NCBI RefSeq assembly: GCF_022539665.2
Contig: NC_081339.1
Span: 9,793,367 to 9,857,366 of the forward strand
Length of the DNA stretch: 64,000 nucleotides
Origin: Daphnia carinata
Lineage: Eukaryota > Arthropoda > Branchiopoda > Diplostraca > Daphniidae
Reading direction: 5' to 3'
Shown here: piece after piece, positions 43,570 through 55,875 of the stretch
How the letters are laid out: the number at the start of each line of letters is the position of its first letter
Position numbering within the stretch: position 1 is the stretch's first letter
Program-made: the position numbers and the translations under genes
The notes under the pieces: model-generated
The model's database searches: none
What the model saw: the letters and a program-made list of their open reading frames with translations, nothing else
What the model was told of the DNA's origin: nothing

Positions 43570-46040
43570 AAAAAAAAAAAAAGAAATACGTCAATACTAA
43601 CGATAAATCTAATTTAAGCATTAAACCAATTTACCCACGATCATAGAGCACTATGAAATTAGGCTAAGAACTGGTTTCTTAACCTCATCGTCACGTATAT
43701 CTAGCCATACGTCTATTGCCTAAACAGAAAGTGATTGTCACAGCTTGAATACAAAAAATTATATACTTGATTGAGAGCTGTGATGCGATTAGGTACGTCT
43801 GCTAGTCTTTGGCAGCGCCGGGTTGTCAACAAAATCTCCATACTTCCGTATGGAGAACAGACTGCAGTCCTGGTGCAATCTATTGCAATGAAAGCTTTCG
43901 TTGCGCCAAGGGCCTTTTTCTCCTATTGTAACGAAATGTTTCGTTGCGCTAAGACCCTTTTTTCATCCTTTTTTTCAAACGCTGCAGCGGCGCTTGGGGA
44001 GCTTGGACTACGCAAAGGTTTGCTGTTGAAATCGTTTGTCGTAAAAATCGAAATTGTCGTAAAAAATTCATTTTTGAACATCTGATTTCTCCAGCCCCAA
44101 ATAGGTCCTCCAACTACTTAGCTTCAACAAATATACTGTACCTTTTGGCTTGAACTTTTGACATGCCTTGCTGTTTATCCAATATAACACTGTCAATTTT
44201 TCTTATTCTCAGACATAGTTTTGAATTCCATCGTAAAACCATTTGTTTCATATTATAAGCGTATTTTGCCGCGCAATTCGTCACTTTTTATCATGCGCTA
44301 CCATTTATCTTATTCACCCTATTTTACGCTTTTTTCCCTTCTTTCACGGCAACGTGTTGTACAGTATGAATAAAGCCCATCTGAAAGACACTGCAGCGCA
44401 GCTCAGATTGCCGTAAAAACGTCGCATCGAGGCGGGGCTTGCGTTCCAAATATCGTTATTTTTCACGAATGACGAGTTGCATGATTTTCATGCGATACAT
44501 CGCAACTGGTTATCTTTTCCGTTAACATCGGCAGAAGGATTTTTAAAAATTTAGCAGACATCCAAGATAGTTCTTTGTGTGTTTTCACCAGAAGCTCCAT
44601 TCAGACGTGGTATTTGCTTTACGACATTTTTCTGGGCATAGGAGATTTCAGTTCTTCTTTTGGCAACTCTCGTCCACCGATGAAGAAACCATCTTTGCGC
44701 TGCGTCGGATTAGGCCGACCGTGCAGAATTTTTTCGCAACAATAGCTATCGTGAGCCACGATACTTACTAGCTTTCCTGATATGTAATTGAATATTAAAA
44801 CCATGTCCTATAAGTTATATCTGTACATCGAACGCATGATGCAAATATAAATGCCGTCAACGTAAGCAAAATGTCCTTTATTTCTACAAAGTATTGGACA
44901 GCTTTACACGTTTCGTTGTCATAGATGGTCATGCAAATATTTGCCGTAACGAGCTTGTGGACGTCGTTTATGGAATCACACACTACTCTAACTCTTTCGG
45001 TTCGGTAAAATTTTTGTTAGTGACGACTATAAAATTATTAAACAATCATAAAAAATATTTTTGAAGTTTAATTTACCTGTAACGTGAGAAAAGAGTGGGT
45101 TTGGTCGCCATATCCGTATTAATCCACCGTTTATAATTCATGTGGACACCAAATTTCCATTTAGAGTTGATAGCGTTTGCTTTCCATGGAACCAGCCAGT
45201 GTGGTCACAGCTCATCGTTGTTTTACCTGGCACGACATTTGCGTCACTCTTCCAGCCATTCCCATACCTGCAATTAGAATTAGATAAACATTAGTAAGGC
45301 ATATACACGCAGTAACGGCGCTAGCGAACCAACACCGTTACCAAACATAAATTGTTTTATCAAGTCTTTTATACTGTACAATAGATGATCTAACTATCAC
45401 TGATAAAAGGCTACGGTCATTATGGCACAAACTTACGTTTAATGTTAAATTTAGGAAAGAAAATTAACAAAATTGGGAATTTTAATCAATGAACTTTATT
45501 CTTTACTTACTTTAATGTCTTCTGGATAGAATTTCTTTTACGCTAGAAAAATAATTACATGCGAAAAAAGCCATAATAGAAAAGTCGGATGGTGTAATCA
45601 CGGGTCGTGATTGGATCGTGTCCCGCCGTAAGACCGGTAAGCTTCTCCTCGGTCGTCACTAGGTGGCACGTGACTAGCACGCATAACTAAATCTTGCCAG
45701 TCCTGTAATTGCGCCTGTCTTGCAACGTTGGCAATATAATCAGAGAATACGTGATTAGAAGCTTCGTTGATTTAATTGGTGTGGAACCGGTCACCTTCGT
45801 CGCTTTGTTTTCGACGAATGGAAATGACGGGAATCGGTGGAAACGAAGGTAATAACTGCGCTGGCTACGTCATTCTTCTACAAGTAACGAAGTTCCATTC
45901 GTATAATAAAACATTTGTTTAGACTACTAAGATAATTGGCTTTTACGGAAATCAAAGCATAATTTCCGTTTATTTCTCATCAATAAATTACACTAGAATG
46001 GTTCATGCCATTCAAATTTCATGTAGGGAAAGTTTACAAC
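43570..46040. other. Intergenic; partial duplicate of cuticle-gene downstream sequence
   Basis: 45085-45290 resembles 48262-48480 downstream of cuticle gene B (GTGGGTTTGKKCG, CCGTATTAA, TTTATAAT, CCATTTAGA in order). 44810-44860 shares TATAAATGCCRTCAA with sequence after gene D (~51970). This suggests a lost plus-strand cuticle gene upstream of the cluster. No coding remnant is left. Confidence 0.45.
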
Positions 46041-46754
46041 TTAGTAACCGGGTCCAGTGCGTGAATAAGGGAGAGCAGGCGTAACTGGGAGCTCGTATTC
46101 ATGAACGGGGGCGACGGGCAAGTGGTCAGCTTTGGGTTGGAATCCAGCATCATCAGCGGTCCACGTCAAAGTGAATTTCTGGCCTTCAGGGGAAACCCAG
46201 TAAGAGGATCCTTTGTTGGTGTTGCCTAGGACTTCACCGTACGATTCTTTGGCGTAGGAATCGTAGGTGACTCCTTGCATCTTCTTCTGAACCTGAGACT
46301 CTTCGCGGGTTGTGTAGTCAGACTAGGCATAGCTATCGGTTAAAAAATAAAAAAATTTTAATGGTTATTTTTAGTTCTTAAAATGATGAGTATAAAGTAT
46401 GAAATAGATTCACCTCCATTTGCTGCTGCCATCGAGATTGCGCTCGTCAGATTGGCTGGTGATGGTGATACCAGCGTATTTGTTATCCTTGTTGTAGCTG
46501 GGAGTAGGGTAAGCTGGTGCGGGGTAGGCTGGTGCAGGATGGCCGCTGCGGGGTAGCTAGAAGTAGTGTACTTTGGTGCAGGGTAGCTTTGGGCTGGGGA
46601 GCTGGGTGCCTTGTATTCCGGCTTGTAGCTGGGTGGAACAGCGGCAGCGACGGCCAAGAAAGTGGCGATAACAAACTGCGAAAAAAGCTTTTCAATAAGC
46701 TATGAAATTGTAAATAAAAGAAAAATTTTAAGAAATTATATTTACTAGTTTCAT
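46041..46754 (-). pseudogene. Cuticle protein gene A (R&R, chitin_bind_4), damaged
   Basis: Three exons: 46746-46754 (Met-Lys-Leu), 46414-46675 (signal peptide, Pro/Tyr repeats, start of R&R domain) and 46041-46332. The mature protein would have YP-rich repeats then the chitin-binding R&R core (SSYWVSPEGQKF, WTADDAGFQP, DHLPVAP). Secreted to the exoskeleton. Two lesions: a TAG at 46323-46325 replaces the CAG (Gln) found in genes B, C and D in YAQSDY, and one base is missing in exon 2 near 46550 so the repeat frame is lost. It is head-to-head with gene B, 640 bp apart. AATAAA for the minus strand is near 45970. Either a young pseudogene or affected by assembly error. Confidence 0.8.
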
Positions 46755-46807
46755 GTTGAGAGTGGGTTGAAGAGTTGAACAACGGATGTCTTCAGTCACC
46801 TTCAGAC

Positions 46808-46820
46808 GGCCTTATATAGT
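46808..46820 (-). promoter_or_regulatory. TATA box of cuticle gene A
   Basis: CTATATAAGG on the minus strand, about 55-60 bp upstream of the ATG. The surrounding ~90 bp resembles the upstream region of gene C, not those of B or D. Confidence 0.7.
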
Positions 46821-47289
46821 CGAAAAAATATTGGATGTCTTTCATTTTCATTTGATTTCTTTACTTAGTTTTTGAAAGCGGCGTTCACCGCCTTGTGGTG
46901 GCGAAATGATTTGGTTTGCATTACAGGACAGAGCCCTTGCAATGCAGTGATTGCTTTCGATAAGTAGAAACCTAACACAATTTGCTGATGATTTTCCTTC
47001 AGAATTGTCACATATCACCCCCGACTGATGATTTAGGAATTGAGCAAATTATCGTTCGTCAACCTGATTTTAGTAAGATAAATTATATTATTTGTATTTC
47101 ATAGACACTGACGTGTGAATACTCCTATAACAAGATATTGATTTCTCATCATCATAGACCAGGAGACAAAATAAATCCTTCACCAGCCAAACGAAATCAA
47201 AAATGCACTGTGGTTAAGGGGAAAAGCGAAAGTAAGGTATTATATTCAACGCCCAAAACCTAATTTGCTAGTGCGAATTCTAGTGCCAA

Positions 47290-47368
47290 AACAACTAGGT
47301 CAACTGAACGTTCTATGCCTCTCACTCGACTATAAAAGTGCGAGATGGAAGGACTAAGACCATCAGTT
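47290..47368 (+). promoter_or_regulatory. Core promoter of cuticle gene B
   Basis: TATAAAAG at 47331 with CATCAGTT (initiator) about 30 bp on. Just upstream, AACAACTAGGTCA and TCACTYGACTATA are conserved with gene D at the same spacing. Confidence 0.75.
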
Positions 47369-47393
47369 GTTTATCAAACCCTCCTAGTGCAAC

Positions 47394-48147
47394 ATGAAGC
47401 TCGTAAGGCATTTAATCTCTTATTCTTATTTTGAGCTAAAATCAATTTTATGTTTAAAACGGCATTTTCTGACAGTTTGTCGTCGCCGCTTTCTTGGCCG
47501 TCGTTGCCGCTGTTCCATCCAGCTACAAGCCGGAATACAAGGCACCCAGCTACCCAGCCCCAAGCTACCCTGCACCAAAGTACCCTACTCCTAGCTACCC
47601 CGCACCGGCCTACCCTGCATCAGCCTATCCTGCACCAGCCTACCCTGCACCAGCCTACCCCGCACCAGCTTACCTACTCCCAGCTACAACAAGGATAACA
47701 AATACGCTGGTATCACCATCACCAGCCAATCTGACGAGCGCAATCTCGATGGCAGCAGCCAATGGAGGTGAATCTATTTCATACTTTATACTCATCATTT
47801 TAAGAACTAAAGATAACCATAAGGCAAATTTTATTATTTCAACCCATAGCTATGCCCAGTCTGACTACACCACTCGCGAAGAGTCTCAGGTCCAGAAGAA
47901 GATGCAAGGAGTCACCTACGATTCCTACGGCAAAGAATCGTACGGTGAAGTCCTAGGCAACACCAACAAAGGATCTTCTTACTGGATTTCTCCTGAGGGT
48001 CAGAAGTTCACTTTGACCTGGGTTGCTGATGAGGCCGGTTTCCAGCCCAAAGGTGATCACTTGCCCGTCGCCCCCGTCCACGAATATGAGCTCCCTGTTG
48101 CCGCTGTTCACATCCCTTTCAACGGCAAAGGCTATAAGATTTACTAA
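47394..48147 (+). CDS. Cuticle protein gene B (R&R, chitin_bind_4)
   Basis: Exons 47394-47402, 47476-47767 and 47850-48147, with GT/AG borders (CTC|GTAAGG, GACAG|TTT, TGGAG|GTGAAT, CCATAG|CTAT). The product has a signal peptide MKLFVVAAFLAVVAAVPSS, a run of PAY/PSY repeats, then DITITSQSDERNLDG-type linker and an R&R domain: GSSYWISPEGQKF, WVADEAGFQPKGDHLP, then a short C-terminus KGYKIY. Function known for the family: chitin binding in the extracellular cuticle. One C is missing in exon 2 at ~47672 (TTACCTACTCC versus TTACCCTACTCC in gene A), which breaks the frame. All else looks intact, so I keep it as a CDS with that caveat. Confidence 0.8.
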
Positions 48148-49780
48148 ATTATATAAAATCCTGTCTGAACACATTATTTAAATTTCTGTACTGAATGCAC
48201 TGACATTCTTGTATTATCGGTACAAAAAATACATGTTAATATGAATGTCAATCTAAAATCACGTCAGAAAAGTGTGGGTTTGTGCGTCGTAGCCGTATTA
48301 ACTTTAACCACATTTTATAATCGACGTGGGCACCTATAGTTTCTTCCATTTAGAAATAAGTGTTGGTTCCCAATGCAACCAACCCACGTAGTCGCAATTT
48401 AAAGTTATTCAAACTGTTCCGATCCTTAAGTCACTCTTTCACCCATTATCGCCTTGCAATTATCATCAGATTTATCACTGAAATTCGAGTGATTAACTTA
48501 ACCTGTATAGATATTTACCAACAGGCTTTTATTAATAAAATTATTTTCATGGAAGAAAAACAATTTTACGTAAAAAATGTTATGATAGATGAATTGTTTA
48601 GTGTTACCAGCATTCGTAACGGGAATCTACCAGTCCCCCTACAAAATTTGGAAACTTCTCTTCAGTTTGCCGCTAGGTGGCAGGTAAACCACACATTCAC
48701 GGATATCTTCTAATATTTTAGTCGTCTGCTGTGTATTCTGTATTGTCACATCAGTAATTCTTCGGGAGCAAACAACAATCAATGGTATTTGCAACATTAT
48801 CATTTATTGCTTTTAGCCAACAATCAAGCCAAAGGTATTCTTTACTCCGCCATGCATTAAATGAAGCTGTGCGTGAGACCTGCGTTCGAATGTGTGCAAA
48901 TCGACAAAATTTGTGCTCACACAGAGAAGTAACGTCTTTCAAACTGTTCATGCCCTGCGTGATAACGGTAAACGGATATGAAGACATATCATACTTTTAT
49001 TTCACATCAGTGTAAAGCATTCTTTTAGTGATTGTAAAGAATGACTTTAATTAAAGACAAATTGTAATAGGAAAAATGAACTCGGGAAGGCGTTACCACA
49101 ATGCCGAATATATTTTATTCTAATAGGCCAAAGATAATAAAAGCATTACACAGATATAAGATATAAATGGGAAATAGAAATACAAAATGGAGTCAGGCCA
49201 ATTGAGTCTTACCGTCACCGCTGTGGCGAAGATGGAATAAAGATGTCAAACGTTGAAGAGAAAAGATGAAAAACGGGACTTGTCGGTCGCACAAGAAGCG
49301 ATGAAGACACTTACAATAATTATTGAATAAGAACAAATTAAACTAACTATATTTGAAGAAAATAATAGCACTTCTAAGAATGAGATGGAACTTGAACTAG
49401 AACAAGAGAGAGCTGAAGAACTGTGGAACTAACTTTTGGGCTTTTAACATGTTTGAGGGGAGCTCGGATATAAGTTATTGAATATCTCACGCAGATTTCT
49501 TATTCAGGAAATGTATGGCGCGATGTTCTACGCATTAAGCTCATCCAATCAGCAATAAGCAGGATGTAAAGTATAATATAAAAATAGAATTCAAGGAAAT
49601 GTCAATGACACTTGAATTACTATATTTATAATGTATACTTTAAATATAATGCACAACAAACATAATATATAATTTTAATATAAAGAAAACCAACAATGAA
49701 GATAAAATATAATCAAAAGTTGTATTTTTACTTCGTTACATCAGCAAATTAAACTTGCATAGTACATTAATATTTCAATC
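48148..49780. other. Intergenic between cuticle gene pairs
   Basis: 48262-48480 is the related copy of 45085-45290. Open frames at 48360-48713 and 48751-49015 (both strands) have no recognisable domain. The rest is AT-rich. Confidence 0.5.
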
Positions 49781-50430
49781 TTAATAGCCAAGATCAGTTT
49801 GTGAATAAGGAAGAGCAGGTGCAACCTGGAGTTCATATTTGGAACAGGAGCAACTGGGAGCTCATAGATATGGACAGGAGCGACAGGCAAGTGTTCACCA
49901 TTAGGCTGGAATCCAGCAGTCCACATTGAAGTAAACTTCTGGCCTTCAGAGGAAACCCAGCAAGATGACCCTTTGGTGGTGTTGGCTAGGACTTCGTCAT
50001 TAGTTTCTTTTCTGTAAGAGTCGTAGGTAATTCTTTGCATTTTCCTCTGAACTTGACATTCTTCAGGGGTAGTGTAGTCATACTGGGCATAGCTTTAGGT
50101 TGGAAAAATAAATTTTTTTTAATGTGAGTGTCTTTAATCCCTTTGTTAATAAGTGTAAAACATGAAATGTACTTACTTCCATTGGCTGCTGCCATCGATG
50201 TTGCGCTCGTCGGATTGACTGGTGATGGTAATGTCAGCGTACTTGTTATCCTTATTGTACCTAGAAGCAGAGTAGAGGAGTAGAGTAGCTGTTAGTTTTG
50301 TATTCCAGCTTGTAACTGGATGGTAGGGCAGTAGCAACAGCCAAAACTGCGAAAACAAAATATTCGTTTTTCAATAAGTGATGAAATTGTGAACTGTCAA
50401 AATAAAAATATCTATGCTGACCAGTTTCAT
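49781..50430 (-). pseudogene. Cuticle protein gene C (R&R), degraded
   Basis: Same three-exon plan: 50422-50430 (MKL, donor weakened to GTCAGC), 50177-50346 and 49781-50092. Exon 2 has lost most YP repeats and reads in a wrong frame at its start. The R&R core has lost three residues (WTAGFQP where A and D have WTADDAGFQP) and has SSCWVSSEG instead of SSYWVSPEG. A one-base loss near 49840 shifts the C-terminus. The intended stop TAA is 49781-49783. It is head-to-head with gene D. Most decayed of the four. Confidence 0.78.
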
Positions 50431-51065
50431 GTTGGCTATTGTGGAAGGCTTAAACAACTGATGACTTCAATGGTTTCCAAACAGTTTTATGTAGCCGACA
50501 AAAAAGGGTGTGCAATTTTCCATTCATTTCGTTTCTTAACCTTTTTTTTTTTTGAAAACGTCGATCAACCGTTCCTTGGTGGTTACCTATGGTTTGTATT
50601 CCAGACTATCATGTAGTTATTGTTTTCGACAAGTAGGAATCAAAAAGATTTTTTTTTTTGTTCATTATAAATCAACATTCACCTCCTCCACTTACGGCTC
50701 GCTTTTGAATTGGCATACAACAATTCATTTGCCTAATATTTCCAATAGATTAACATTGAAGTGGTAGCCGGGAATACCAATACCCGATTCAGACAAATGC
50801 TATGTTGACATCTAGTTCATGGATTAAATTTACTATCCTTAGCGAAAGTTAACAGTTATCATATTATCGAGTTATCATTTTAAAAAATCAATGAGAGTGA
50901 ATAATCAGATTCTGTTAAAAATGAGAACGCCAGTAGAGCACTATTAGCTCAAATCATGCACAAAAAAAGCAATTAGCTGTTACTATTAAGAAAAGTTTTT
51001 TCGATGTGTTGTCTAACGTGAAAAGTGAGAGTGAACTATTTTTTTGCACAACGCCCAAATTGAGC

Positions 51066-51150
51066 TGCACAACAACTAGGTCAGTTGAATGTTTCGTACC
51101 ATTCACTTGACTATATAAGCTTAGAAACGTAGAAACAGAACCATCAGTTG
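51066..51150 (+). promoter_or_regulatory. Core promoter of cuticle gene D
   Basis: TATATAAG at 51112 and CATCAGTT ~30 bp downstream; upstream AACAACTAGGTCA and TCACTTGACTATA match gene B. Confidence 0.75.
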
Positions 51151-51174
51151 TTTACCAAGTAAACCTAGTACAAC

Positions 51175-51894
51175 ATGAAGCTCGTAAGGCATTTTATTGC
51201 TTATATTTTCTGAACAACTAAAAATTTTAGATATTTATTTAATTAATACATTGGACGACAGTTTGTTATCGCTGCCGTCTTGGCTGTTGTTGCTGCCGTT
51301 CCTTCCAGCTATAAGCCGGAATACATAGCTCCCAGCTACCCTGCAACAAAGTACGCTACCCCTAGCTACTCCGCGCCCAAGTACCCTACTCCCTAGCTAC
51401 CCCACACCAGCCTACCCCACACCAAGCTACAAGGATAATAAATATGCTGATATTACAGTCACTAGCCAATCCGACGAGCGCAACATCGATGGCAGCAGCC
51501 AGTGGAGGTAAATCATTTTCATGGTTTATGTGTTATAACAAAGAGACTTTAGATTTTCATATTTCAAAACATGAAATCCCTTTAACCCACAGCTACGCCC
51601 AGTCTGACTACACAACCCGTGAAGAATCTCAAGTTCAGAAGAAGATGCAAGGAGTCGCTTACGATTCTTACGGAAAGGCCACCTACGAAGATGTTATGGG
51701 CAACACCAACAAGGGATCTTCCTACTGGGTTTCACCTGAAGGCGAGAAATTCACTTTGACCTGGACCGCTGATGACGCTGGATTCCAGCCCAAAGGTGAT
51801 CACTTGCCCGTCGTCCCCGTCCATGAATACGAGCTCCCTCCCCGTTGCCCCCGTTCACATCCCCTTCAATGGAAAGGGTTACAATATTTACTAG
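51175..51894 (+). CDS. Cuticle protein gene D (R&R, chitin_bind_4), two frame errors
   Basis: Exons 51175-51183, 51262-51507 and 51593-51894. Signal peptide MKLFVIAAVLAVVAAVPSS, shorter YP/KY repeats, then R&R core GSSYWVSPEGEKF, WTADDAGFQPKGDHLP. One extra C in exon 2 at ~51393 creates a premature TAG, and an extra base in the C run at ~51840 diverts the C-terminus from the expected stop at 51892-51894 to an AT-rich extension ending 52244. Both are in C-runs. Without them the gene would match B closely. Product expected in the cuticle. Confidence 0.75.
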
Positions 51895-52865
51895 ATTTCC
51901 CGACACATGATTTAATATTTAAAGTACGTCCCATAAATTCTGTATATCTCATTTATCGCGAGCGTGGTGTAAATATAAATGCCATCAATCTACCAAGGTG
52001 CGTTTTAGTAAATTTCGACAAGCATATGAAGGTTACATTCAAGTTTAACCATCGAACATTCATGGCATCATGCCAATATTCCAATAGTATTTTAGTTCTG
52101 TCAGATAAAAACAAATATTACATTTTTTTAAACCTGAAAAACCTGTCTTTCTACTCTTTCAACCTAATCCAACGTTTTAATATGGCAAGACTTCATCTAC
52201 AATTGCCGTTTGTGTTGTCATTTTGTTGCATTATTTCTTCATAACAAACTGCTCAAAGATGCTTTGAATCTTGTTAATGGAATCCAGAATCCGTATTTAT
52301 CGAGTATTGTATCCTGAAGTGTTGTTGCTTATCTGCATTGTAATCAATCTTTAGCCACATACAGCAAGCTTATTGCAATAAATATTGTTTAATTCCTTAG
52401 CACATCTCTTAAGAGTATCAAAACTTCCATGATGCGATTATAAATATTATGGTGTAGTTATCTAAATTTTTAACTATCCATAATCCAAATTTATGACTGG
52501 TGTTAGGGATGGTGGAAAATGAGCGGCAAATCACAGATATATATACGTACTTTTTTTTCTAATGCATAGTTATACACTCTAATGCACAGCATAAAATCAT
52601 TACCGACCATGCGCCAAAAATTGCTAATGACCAAAAGAAACCTGGATAATCTACATTGGAACATTGTTCCATAAAGCATTTGATTGAAAAATCTGGTATG
52701 TGCTATAATAATGCAGATGTCTCACGCTAGCTATTATTGCGGAAAAATTCCGCACGGTCAGCCTTATCGGGCGCAGCTCAAAGATTGTTCCTTCGTCAGC
52801 GGATGAAAATTACCAAAAGAAGAATCTGATATACAATATACAATACAGATGAATATACAATACAT
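51895..52865. other. Intergenic, AT-rich
   Basis: No supported gene. The spurious 3' extension of gene D lies in its first 350 bp. Confidence 0.6.
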
Positions 52866-53225
52866 ATGAATATACAATACACAACAACGTATGCTGCACC
52901 GAGGTGCTATTCCGAGGCTCCCAAATACTACTACACCACCACCTGCGCTGTCCCGGCTTATTACACCGAGGCTTTCCAATACTACACCACAAAGGCTAAT
53001 GAGTATTACACAACAACATACGCTGCTCCAGCTTCTTACACTGATGCCCCAAGTATTACCAAGGCGAAGCCTCAAAATACTACACCACAAATGCACCAGG
53101 GCACTACACTACCACATACGCCGTACCCAGCTACTACACCGAGGCTAAAGCTAACTACACAGCAACCTATGCAACCCCATTACTACATTGTTGCCCCCAA
53201 TTCGAGTTTTATATTTACTACTTAA
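52866..53225 (+). pseudogene. Tyr/Thr-rich repeat secreted protein, fragment 1
   Basis: The frame encodes degenerate repeats of the form YYTTTYAAPxYYTEAPKYY. The repeat is lost at a CCCC run (~53045) and continues in another frame to ~53210. No start or signal peptide is attached. Such low-complexity Tyr/Thr/Pro proteins occur in crustacean cuticle or secretions; the role here is inference. Confidence 0.55.
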
Positions 53226-54736
53226 GCTCGAGGACGGAATAGTCTAATTATTTTAACATTTTAAACTTAATTTAACTTAATTCCTAGTTTCAATCTGAAA
53301 TTTCTATGTTAAGGAAATACTCAAATAATCGGTAAAGATAGAAGCCTCGGTTTGCCAGTTTTTATTTTAGTTATTAGGAAAATAGTCAAAATGGTTGCGC
53401 TAAGCACTTGACTGACATGCTAGTATCCTCCAGAACTGTCACGATGTTGGCCCGGATCATATTGCTGTACTACATGATCCCCACCGTGACATCAGCTGAA
53501 AGCTCTTACTTCTCTATTCAGTCTTGCGTTGGAATGGATGGCCAGTCCCATACCAACGCTTGACGTTTCGAGTTGTAATTGCTTACAGACTCTTGGTTAC
53601 TAGCAATTCCAACATTGGGAGGGTGCCATACCCAGTCATTTCAAGTGCCGCTATATTTAGATATACACGCAACTATTATATACAGTGAATTACGGCACCA
53701 AACCATGTTGATAACACAAGCGTGCATTTTCCGTAGTAAAAGTAACTCTCATTTAAATTCAGAGAAACTATTATACAATGTAATAAATGAACATTATCGA
53801 GAAAATAGTAATGAATATTATTCAACGTCGTTATAAAGCCAAAAACAAACTAAACGTTTAAAATTCAATTATTATCTAGCATTCACGAATTAGGGTGTGG
53901 CATCACGCAACAATACCGTTAATGCTATGCAAGAATCCTACGTATCACCGTGCGGCCAATCTTGTCACTAATGTGTTGATACATTGGCAAAGTGTTATTC
54001 CAGGTGTGCTGTGAAATTATAAGTTGTCGAGCCAAACACATTTTGGATTGAATGATTGGTACCAGTTATCACAAAAATCGTGTATTACAAAATTCTGCAT
54101 GACCATAACGTATTATTACTACTCAACCACATCCTAAACTCAAACCTGCTTTTAAATACCATTTGACTTCAAGCTAGCATTCCCAACCTTCGGTTTACTA
54201 CACTACAACAAAGGTTCAATCCCAGCTACTACAGCGAGACTAGTAAAGTACTATTCCTTCCCAAGAATGACTAGCACTGAGACGTTATTTAAATATACAG
54301 TTACTAAATTCATTTCATCCGTTTTAATTTCATCCATGACTTTTTCCCTAATCGGAATTTCTGTAAATGTGGCATCGTAGTGTAGAGCATTGTTCAAAAT
54401 CAGACGAATTATCATGTAAATAAATAACAATGGGTAGCCTGCTATTCTAATTTAATTCATTTCTTTTTTTTTAAACGGTAAGTTATGATATTTCTTTTGA
54501 AATTTTGAATATTGAAATCGTGTTCCGTTCGTCTCCTTTTGTATGCATTAAACTTGATCTTCATACACAAGCTGAAAAAAGTTGACCTGTTCTGACATCA
54601 TTTGCTCAGGTAAAAGCCTCAATTTAATCAAAAGGTACAGTAAATTGGCTGGTATTTGTAATACCAACCAAATTATGGCTGCTTGAATGATTTTTTAAAC
54701 CACATTCGTTTTCAATTTGTAGCTAACTACGCCACA
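53226..54736. other. Intergenic with small secreted-like ORF
   Basis: 53444-53563 encodes 39 residues starting MLARIILLYYMIPTVTSA, a good signal peptide, which could be a first exon of a lost gene. 54185-54235 has a trace of the Tyr/Thr repeat (TTCGGTTTACTACACTACAA). Nothing else is supported. Confidence 0.35.
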
Positions 54737-55136
54737 ATGCTGATGTTGGCTGTTGCATTTCAGATAGCTGGAAATGCCATGGGTGGACCAATAGGTTCGT
54801 CTTATTCTGGATACTATACTACCCCGTCATCCTAGTATACCACCAAGGTTGTGACTACTACACAACGAAGAAGACCAAGTATTACACGACCATACAGGCT
54901 GCCCCTAGCTAGTGCACCAAACCCCCCAAGTACTACATGTCCAAAATCTGGAATACTACACCAACACCTATACTGCTCAAATGTACTGCACCCTAACCAC
55001 CAAATACTACTCTACTCCAAGTTATTACAAAGAGTTTCTAGTTTACCACATGACAACATCTGCTACTGCAAGCTACTACACCGATGCTCCCAAATACTAC
55101 ACAAGCGTACGTTTAAGTGTAAGATAATTTACTCAT
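54737..55136 (+). pseudogene. Tyr/Thr-rich repeat secreted protein, fragment 2
   Basis: TTTGTAG at ~54720 may be an acceptor. The Met at 54737 starts MLMLAVAFQIAGNAMGGPIG, a signal-like segment, followed by SGYYTTPSS and a TAG. Beyond it, all three frames alternately show YYTTK, SYYTDAPKYYTS and EYYTNTYTA. The repeat gene has collapsed by indels and stops. Confidence 0.5.
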
Positions 55137-55875
55137 TCAGTATTCGCAGGACGTTCACAACATGTACACCTTTCATTCGATGAACTTCATGGTGTGAATT
55201 TTGTTCGTGCATTTGCTTCATTTATTCAATGCTGCTGCTACGTCCCACGAGATAAATTTAGCCCTAGCAAACTGTAGTAGCGGGATTCATACGTTTTACT
55301 GAGGTTTTTTTTTATGGATTAGTGCCGCTTAGATTTGGACTGTCCAGAATCTAGCTTTTGCGATCAATCGCATTTCATCTGTCAAATATGCCTGCCATGC
55401 CAAAGTCTTTTAAATGGGGCAATAACTACTGAAAAATGATTGTGGAGATCTAATTTTTAACTAAATGGGTAAATAATTCAATTCCTTGTGGAATTGCAGA
55501 ATTTTTAAATGTGTGTTATGTAATTGTACGAGCGTTTACGGAGGTATTGAATTTCTCTTAGATCTGCTTTGATGTAAATAAATTTCTGTCATTAGATCAG
55601 CCATAGGTATTTAAACTATTGATCTAGCAGCCGAAACTGGCGCAAGTTGCACACAAAACTTTCTGACACATTGGACGTCTTGGTGTACTAGTAGTTAATA
55701 CAGGTTTGTCAAATGAACTAGAATAAAAAATTTTAATAATTTTGAACTTAGATACTTAAATTTATTTAGGAGATTGGCGCTTGCAATTCCTAGTCTTGGC
55801 TACAGGTTGTGTTTCTGTTGGGAAGATTGGGGTATCTGCAGTTTTTCGCATCTATCAATAGACTTTTATCCCTCT
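55137..55875. other. Intergenic, no gene seen
   Basis: AT-rich; no open frame of interest up to the inverted-repeat boundary. Confidence 0.55.

Noticed and set aside
48360..49015. Frames between cuticle gene pairs on both strands
   Set aside because: Equal-quality frames on opposite strands with no domain; most likely chance.
51444..52244. 266-codon frame as a long novel cuticle protein
   Set aside because: Its C-terminal third is a frameshifted read-through into AT-rich intergenic DNA beyond the expected stop of gene D at 51892-51894.
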